Made by a program: the position numbers and the translations under genes
Notes under the pieces: generated by a model
The model's database searches: none
What the model saw: the letters and a program-made list of their open reading frames with translations, nothing else
What the model was told of the DNA's origin: nothing
In this document: one piece after another, positions 60,405 to 64,000 of the stretch
Position numbering within the stretch: the stretch's first letter is position 1
Layout of the letters: every line of letters begins with the position of its first letter
Assembly: GCA_963720675.1 (NCBI GenBank)
Contig: CAVRGH010000010.1
Location: 1,736,001 to 1,800,000, forward strand
Length of the DNA stretch: 64,000 bases
Source of the DNA: JALHSW01 sp963720675
GTDB lineage: Bacteria; Actinomycetota; Acidimicrobiia; IMCC26256; PALSA-555
Direction: 5' to 3'

Positions 60405-61604
60405 GCGACGACGTGGCTGCACGATCCCGTCCTCAGCGGGGAAGCCTGGCGTGCGTTCTGCGACCGACTCGCAGCGCTCGGCGAGCGCATCCTCGAGCCG
60501 GACTTCCCTGCGTCGCCGCACGCCCGCGCCGAGGGCTTCCGCCACCTGGCGACCCAGACGATCGCCTGGCTGAGCTGGGCCGTGGGGTACGCGGACGTCG
60601 AGCACCCTGCGTTCTTCCGTCAGAACGATCTCGTCGTCCGCTGGGGTGGACCGAGCGTCGACCAGACCACTCGCCGTGCCCGGCTCGAACCTGGCGGCGT
60701 GTACCGCATCTCCGGCCACATGGGTGCCTGCGAGGACTTCATCCTCACGCTCAAGGACGGCGACATGCACGAGGGTCGCTACGGGATCCTCACCGAGGTG
60801 ACGGCGTCCGAGCTCGGCCTCCACGCGGGCCACGAGCTCGCGATCACGATCAGTGCAGACGCGGCCGATTGCCGGAGCGGCGACCAATGGGTCGAGCTGC
60901 CGATCGGCACCACCCTGTGCAACATCCGGGAGTACTACTTCGACTGGCGGCCACTGCCGCCCGCGCTGCTCACGATCCAGCGCGTCGACACCGCGGGCAC
61001 CGCGACCGGGCCCCTCGATCCGGCGCGGGTCGGCGAGATGCTCGACGCCGCCGCGACGATGCTCGAGCACTCGATCGTCTACTGGAACGACTGGATCGAG
61101 GAGCAGCGGGCTCGGATCGGCACGAACGTGCTCAGCGCGCCAGGTGCGAGCGCGGGAGGTTCGAGCCGGATCGTCTATGGGTTCGGCTTCTTCGATCTCG
61201 CCGACGACGAGGCATGGCTCATCGAGACCGACGCGCCCGACGCCGATGCGTTCGACTTCCAGCTCTACAGCCTCGCTTGGTTCGAGACGCTCGACTTCCC
61301 GAACCGGGTGACGAGCCGCAACCACACGCAGACCGCGATCGACAGTGACGGGCGCATCCGTCTTGTCGTCGCCCACCGAGATCCGGGCGTCGCGAACTGG
61401 ATCGACACCGAGGGTCGGCAGGAGGCGATGTTCACCTACCGGTGGATCAAGACGCGGTCGACTCCCACGGCCACCGCACGGGTCGTGAAGCTCTCGGAGC
61501 TGGACAGCCTCCTGCCGGCCGACACGGCCCGAGTCGATGCCGAGGAGCGCAGGCGCGAGATCATCCGGCGCCAGGCGCACATCGCCTGGCGCTATCGGAC
61601 CTGA
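60401..61604 (+). CDS. Unknown protein coupled to a sulfotransferase, start frameshifted
   Basis: About 400 residues. ATG 60401 overlaps the corrected sulfotransferase stop, but a single base between 60405 and 60413 must be dropped to enter the main frame (WLHDPVLSGEAWRAFCDRLA onward). Distinct regions: LEPGGVYRISGHMGACEDFI, ELAITISADAADCRSGDQW, GTTLCNIREYYFDWRPLPPA and FGFFDLADDEAWLIETDAP. It is soluble and rich in Trp and acidic residues; no family or active site was recognised. Repeated pairing with sulfotransferases in related genomes would be expected if they share a pathway; this is inference. Confidence 0.7.
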
Positions 61605-61676
61605 GCGTCAGCGCGCCGCGTTCTCCGTCGCCGGGGGCATGTCGCAAGTCACGGCGAGCGGGTTGCCCGTTCAGGC

Positions 61677-61703
61677 GGGGGAGAGAGCGCCCGATACTCC
61701 CCC
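61677..61703 (+). repeat. 7-bp hairpin directly abutting a start codon
   Basis: GGGGGAG (61677-61683) and CTCCCCC (61697-61703) form a perfect inverted repeat with a 13-base loop; the next base begins the GTG at 61704. It may terminate the preceding transcript or block ribosome access to the PQ-loop gene. Confidence 0.5.
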
Positions 61704-62366
61704 GTGGTCCCGAGAGCGGTGTGGTCCGACGCGACGTTCGTCGCGGCCGCGGCGCTCAGCGTCACCTGGTGGATCCCCCAGCTCGTGCGGTCGTTCCGGC
61801 GCGGTTCGGCGGGGGTTTCGTCGTACACGTGGGCGATCTCCAGCGCGAACTTCCTGCTGTGGGCGAGCCGGTCCGCGATCGCGGGCGAGGTGCCCGTCGC
61901 CGCAGTCGAGCTCGTCCAGGCCGCCGGATCCGGCGCGATCGTCGCGCGGGCCGGCATCACACGGAAGGTCGTTGTGGTCGCGGGCGCCGTCGCCGGTCTC
62001 CTCGCGGTCACGCATGTGTGGGATCGCCTCGCGACCTATGTGGCGATCGGCGCGTCGTTCGTGGTGCGGCTCCCGCAGCTCTGGTCGCTGCTCCGCGAGC
62101 AAACCGGACGTCCGAACCAGGTCTCGGGCGCCACCTGGGTGATGTCGACCGCCGCCAACGGCTGCTGGGTGCTCTGGGCCGTCATGAACGGCCACCCGTA
62201 CTTCGGCACCGGCTCGGCGATCGCGATGGTGATGTCGTTGGCCATCGCCGCAGCGGCCCGGCACACGCGAGGCTGTTCGGATGACGGTGACGATCCGGCC
62301 CGAGCAGCAGGCCGACTACAGGGCGATCGCGAGGGTCGTGGCCCGCGCGTTCGGCTCGCCGGCTGA
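61704..62366 (+). CDS. PQ-loop (SemiSWEET-like) membrane transporter
   Basis: 220 residues with two PQ-loop units (TWWIPQLVRSF and VVRLPQLWSLL) and six or seven hydrophobic helices, so probably a sugar or small-solute transporter of the MtN3/PQ-loop clan. The true start may be GTG 61704 or GTG 61719. The last 30 residues are charged and overlap the GNAT gene by 86 bases; one missing base near 62275 would instead end this gene at 62284 with the usual ATGA overlap. The C-terminal end is therefore doubtful. Confidence 0.75.
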   Translation: MVPRAVWSDATFVAAAALSVTWWIPQLVRSFRRGSAGVSSYTWAISSANFLLWASRSAIAGEVPVAAVELVQAAGSGAIVARAGITRKVVVVAGAVAGLLAVTHVWDRLATYVAIGASFVVRLPQLWSLLREQTGRPNQVSGATWVMSTAANGCWVLWAVMNGHPYFGTGSAIAMVMSLAIAAAARHTRGCSDDGDDPARAAGRLQGDREGRGPRVRLAG

Positions 62367-62811
62367 GGCGACCCTCGTCGAGGCGATCCGCGCATCGCCC
62401 GAGTACGTCGCCGAGCTCGCGCTCGTCGCACTCGAGGGCGACCGGGTCGTCGGGCACGTGATGATCAGCGGTGCCGTCCTGGTCGCGGGTGACGGCCCCC
62501 GCCCGATCGCGATGCTGTCACCCCTCGCGGTCGAGCCGTCGCTCCAGCGACGGGGCATCGGTGCCGCCCTCGTGCGCGCCGTGACCGGGCGGGCGGAGGA
62601 CCGCGGCGACCCGCTCGTGATCCTGGAGGGCGACCCCGCGTACTACGGACGCTTCGGGTTCGAGCACGCAACGCCGCTCGGCATCGACATCCACCTCCCG
62701 TCCTGGGCGCCTCCAGAGGCGGCGCAGGTGCTCCGGCTCCCGAGCTACAGCCCGACGCTCCGGGGTCGGGTCGTCTACCCACCGGCGTTCGATCAGTTCG
62801 CCGGCGAGTGA
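62281..62811 (+). CDS. GNAT family N-acetyltransferase
   Basis: 176-residue acetyl-CoA-dependent acyltransferase. Motif order is typical: IRPEQQADYRAIARVVARAF at the start, LSPLAVEPSLQRRGIGAALV (acetyl-CoA pyrophosphate loop) near residue 80, and DPAYYGRFGFEHAT near 118. The acceptor is unknown; the Y-x-R-F-G-F ending is common in the YhbS-like group. ATG 62281 lies inside the reading frame of the PQ-loop gene. Confidence 0.93.
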   Translation: MTVTIRPEQQADYRAIARVVARAFGSPAEATLVEAIRASPEYVAELALVALEGDRVVGHVMISGAVLVAGDGPRPIAMLSPLAVEPSLQRRGIGAALVRAVTGRAEDRGDPLVILEGDPAYYGRFGFEHATPLGIDIHLPSWAPPEAAQVLRLPSYSPTLRGRVVYPPAFDQFAGE

Positions 62812-62824
62812 CGGTCGCACCTCG

Positions 62825-63196
62825 TCAGGTGCGGAGCACCGGCGCGCAGTCAGACCCACCGCCGGTCGCCGGCCGGTGCAGGACCGCGCCGGTCGGCTGC
62901 ACCGTGACCAGGTTGTCCCCGTCCCCGGTGCCACTCGTCGAGGTGACGGTGCCGTCGACGATCAGGGAGTAGTCACCGGGGGACTTCGGCGCCCAGAGCA
63001 GGCTCACCGACCGCCGGGCCGCCGCATTGGCCGTCGTTCGATTCCCCGCGCCGACGACGATGTCGTCGCCCTGCCAGTCGATCGCGACCGAGACGCAGTG
63101 CGGTCGCCCGTCCTCGGAGACCGTGAGCAGGTACGGCGCGGCCTCGAAACCTCTGATCTCGGCGCGCAGTCGCTCCAGGGAGACCGGGATGCTCAC
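62825..63196 (-). CDS. Pyridoxamine-5'-phosphate-oxidase-fold flavin/F420-binding protein
   Basis: 123-residue split-barrel protein. The pattern LTVSEDGRPHCVSVAIDWQG, IVVGAGNRTTANAAARRSVS and LLWAPKSPGDYSLIVDGTV is that of the PNPOx-like FMN/F420-binding superfamily. It is too short for true PdxH and may reduce a cofactor or act as a binding protein. GTG 63196 lies 7 bases after TACCCT. It is convergent with the GNAT gene and downstream of a PadR gene. Confidence 0.85.
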   Translation of the reverse strand: MSIPVSLERLRAEIRGFEAAPYLLTVSEDGRPHCVSVAIDWQGDDIVVGAGNRTTANAAARRSVSLLWAPKSPGDYSLIVDGTVTSTSGTGDGDNLVTVQPTGAVLHRPATGGGSDCAPVLRT

Positions 63197-63203
63197 GATC
63201 GCG

Positions 63204-63209
63204 AGGGTA
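63204..63209 (-). promoter_or_regulatory. Leaderless -10 element of the PNPOx-like gene
   Basis: TACCCT on the minus strand, 7 bases before GTG 63196, in the 54-base gap after the PadR gene. Confidence 0.5.
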
Positions 63210-63250
63210 CTCAGCGTCCCGCGTGGGCTCGACCGCTCGCTCCGCCATCC

Positions 63251-63829
63251 TCAGCGTTGCACGCGCCCGGTCTCGTCGCCGATGACCTGCTCGAGGAAGC
63301 GGCGGATCGCCTCGTTCGCCTGTGTCCGCCACCCGACCGCCAGCCGAGCGACCGGCGTCTCCGGCGATGCCCTACGGCCCAGGCCCTCGTTGACCTCGAC
63401 GAACGCGGCCAGCTGCCGGCGCGCGAGCGGTGCGAGCGGCTCCCCCCGCCGCGCGAGGAGACCGAGCTTGACGAGCAGGACCGCGCGCACGTCCCTCGGG
63501 TGCTCGACCGGTTGCTCGAGCCAGCGTCGCAGCCGGGCGCGGCCGCCGCGAGTCGGCGCGATCACCGTTCGGTGGGGCCCCTGATCGCCGGGTTCCACCG
63601 ATCGGGTCTCGGCGAGACCGAGCTCGAGGAGGTGATCGATCGCCCGGTAGACGAGCGGGCGGCGCACGGTCCAGAGCTGTCCCAGCTCGGCGTCGCGCCC
63701 CAGCTCCTTGGCGACCGCGAAGCCGTGCCGGGGCTCTTCGGAGAGGACACCGAGGACGACCCAGTCGGTGAGGGAGATCGCGAGGGGCGTCGGGGCAGGC
63801 ACCGGCTCGACCTTTCCACTGCGGACCAC
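63251..63829 (-). CDS. PadR family transcriptional regulator
   Basis: 192-residue regulator. The winged-helix N-terminus covers residues about 18-95 (SLTDWVVLGVLSEEPRHGFA, RPLVYRAIDHLLELGLAETR and the wing PTRGGRARLRRWLE). A C-terminal helical dimerisation domain follows (LLVKLGLLARRGEPLAPLAR). PadR proteins respond to small aromatic or toxic compounds. A palindrome at 63849-63865 in the divergent gap is the best candidate operator. GTG 63829 is tentative. Confidence 0.88.
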   Translation of the reverse strand: MVRSGKVEPVPAPTPLAISLTDWVVLGVLSEEPRHGFAVAKELGRDAELGQLWTVRRPLVYRAIDHLLELGLAETRSVEPGDQGPHRTVIAPTRGGRARLRRWLEQPVEHPRDVRAVLLVKLGLLARRGEPLAPLARRQLAAFVEVNEGLGRRASPETPVARLAVGWRTQANEAIRRFLEQVIGDETGRVQR

Positions 63830-63848
63830 GCCGCCGGCGGCGACCGAA

Positions 63849-63865
63849 TAGTCTCATCCAGACTA
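63849..63865. promoter_or_regulatory. Palindrome TAGTCT-N5-AGACTA with divergent -10 elements
   Basis: TAGTCT (63849-63854) and AGACTA (63860-63865) form a perfect 6-bp inverted repeat with a 5-base spacer between the divergent PadR and secreted-protein genes. Each arm reads as the -10 hexamer TAGTCT on its own strand, so the element could be promoter for both directions and operator for PadR. Confidence 0.5.
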
Positions 63866-63887
63866 GTGCCGCCAGCAAGAGGTCCCC

Positions 63888-64000
63888 GTGCGCAGCAGGA
63901 TCCGGGTCATCGTCCACCTCGGCGTGGTGCTCGTCGCCGGCACGATGTTCGCGAACCCGGTCGGTGCTGCGTCGGCCCCGACGGCGGCGAAGCCCACCGG
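63888..64000 (+). CDS. Secreted protein, 5' end only
   Basis: Starts at GTG 63888 with AAGAGG (63878-63883) as Shine-Dalgarno; cut by the right edge after 37 codons. The visible part is a signal peptide: RSRIRVIVHLGVVLVAGTMF followed by ANPVGAASAP, with likely cleavage after an Ala-x-Ala-type site. Function cannot be told. The likely -10 (TAGTCT, 63849) lies in the PadR palindrome, so PadR may control this gene. Confidence 0.6.
   Translation, partial: MRSRIRVIVHLGVVLVAGTMFANPVGAASAPTAAKPT

Overview
The window is high-GC actinobacterial DNA. Marker features are a Kgd-type 2-oxoglutarate decarboxylase fused to an acyltransferase domain, a WhiB protein, a PdtaS-type kinase, paired ArsA-like ATPases with DUF3107, a class E sortase, and frequent leaderless starts (TANNNT 5-9 nt before ATG/GTG/TTG). 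The mix would suit Acidimicrobiia or a related deep actinobacterial lineage, but class-level placement is inference. No rRNA, tRNA, CRISPR array, prophage or insertion sequence was recognised.

Layout. 0-1.75 kb: two GT2 glycosyltransferases behind a PqqD-like gene (left edge cut). 1.8-7.7 kb: kgd, then a TetR/MFS efflux operon. 7.9-12.1 kb: dapA, TauE/SafE, type 5 uracil-DNA glycosylase, diacylglycerol-kinase-like and glycerophosphodiesterase genes. 12.3-18.1 kb: whiB, pdtaS, two ArsA-like ATPases, DUF3107 and a DUF2207-like membrane protein. 18.1-22.6 kb: an iron-sulfur island (mrp, a SufR-like regulator, cysteine desulfurase, DUF169, nfuA). 22.6-25.3 kb: an ATP-grasp enzyme and a radical SAM protein with a CCAEP tail. 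25.3-28.8 kb: lipoprotein, aconitase and a sulfite-oxidase-fold enzyme. 28.8-35.8 kb: cyclophilin and a complete System I cytochrome c maturation operon (ccmA to ccmI). 36-40.8 kb: sortase, then a carboxylase/enoyl-CoA hydratase operon. 40.8-46.9 kb: two related signalling modules, one with an ECF sigma factor, a 50-residue zinc-binding anti-sigma fragment and a membrane protein, the other with a membrane HD-GYP-like protein, a degenerate HD protein and a 29-residue membrane peptide inside a strongly structured leader. 47.2-50.4 kb: an unknown gene, GT4, a small membrane protein and an aldo/keto reductase. 50.4-64 kb: catabolic and accessory genes (metallo-beta-lactamase-fold sulfatase, arylsulfatase, glutathione peroxidase, amidohydrolase, adenine deaminase, sulfotransferase, PQ-loop, GNAT, PNPOx, PadR) and a secreted protein cut by the right edge.

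Two window-wide properties matter for anyone using this annotation. First, at least twelve genes, many of them housekeeping (dapA, acn, mrp, cysteine desulfurase, ccmC), are broken by single-base indels, several in G or C runs, and the downstream frame carries the rest of an intact protein. This looks like consensus error in a draft rather than gene decay, so these genes are given as single features with the shift position. Second, about twenty genes share a leaderless promoter pattern, and several divergent pairs have overlapping -10 elements.

The parts most likely to hold undescribed biology are the 40.8-47.2 kb signalling region and the ATP-grasp/CCAEP radical SAM pair at 22.6-25.3 kb.
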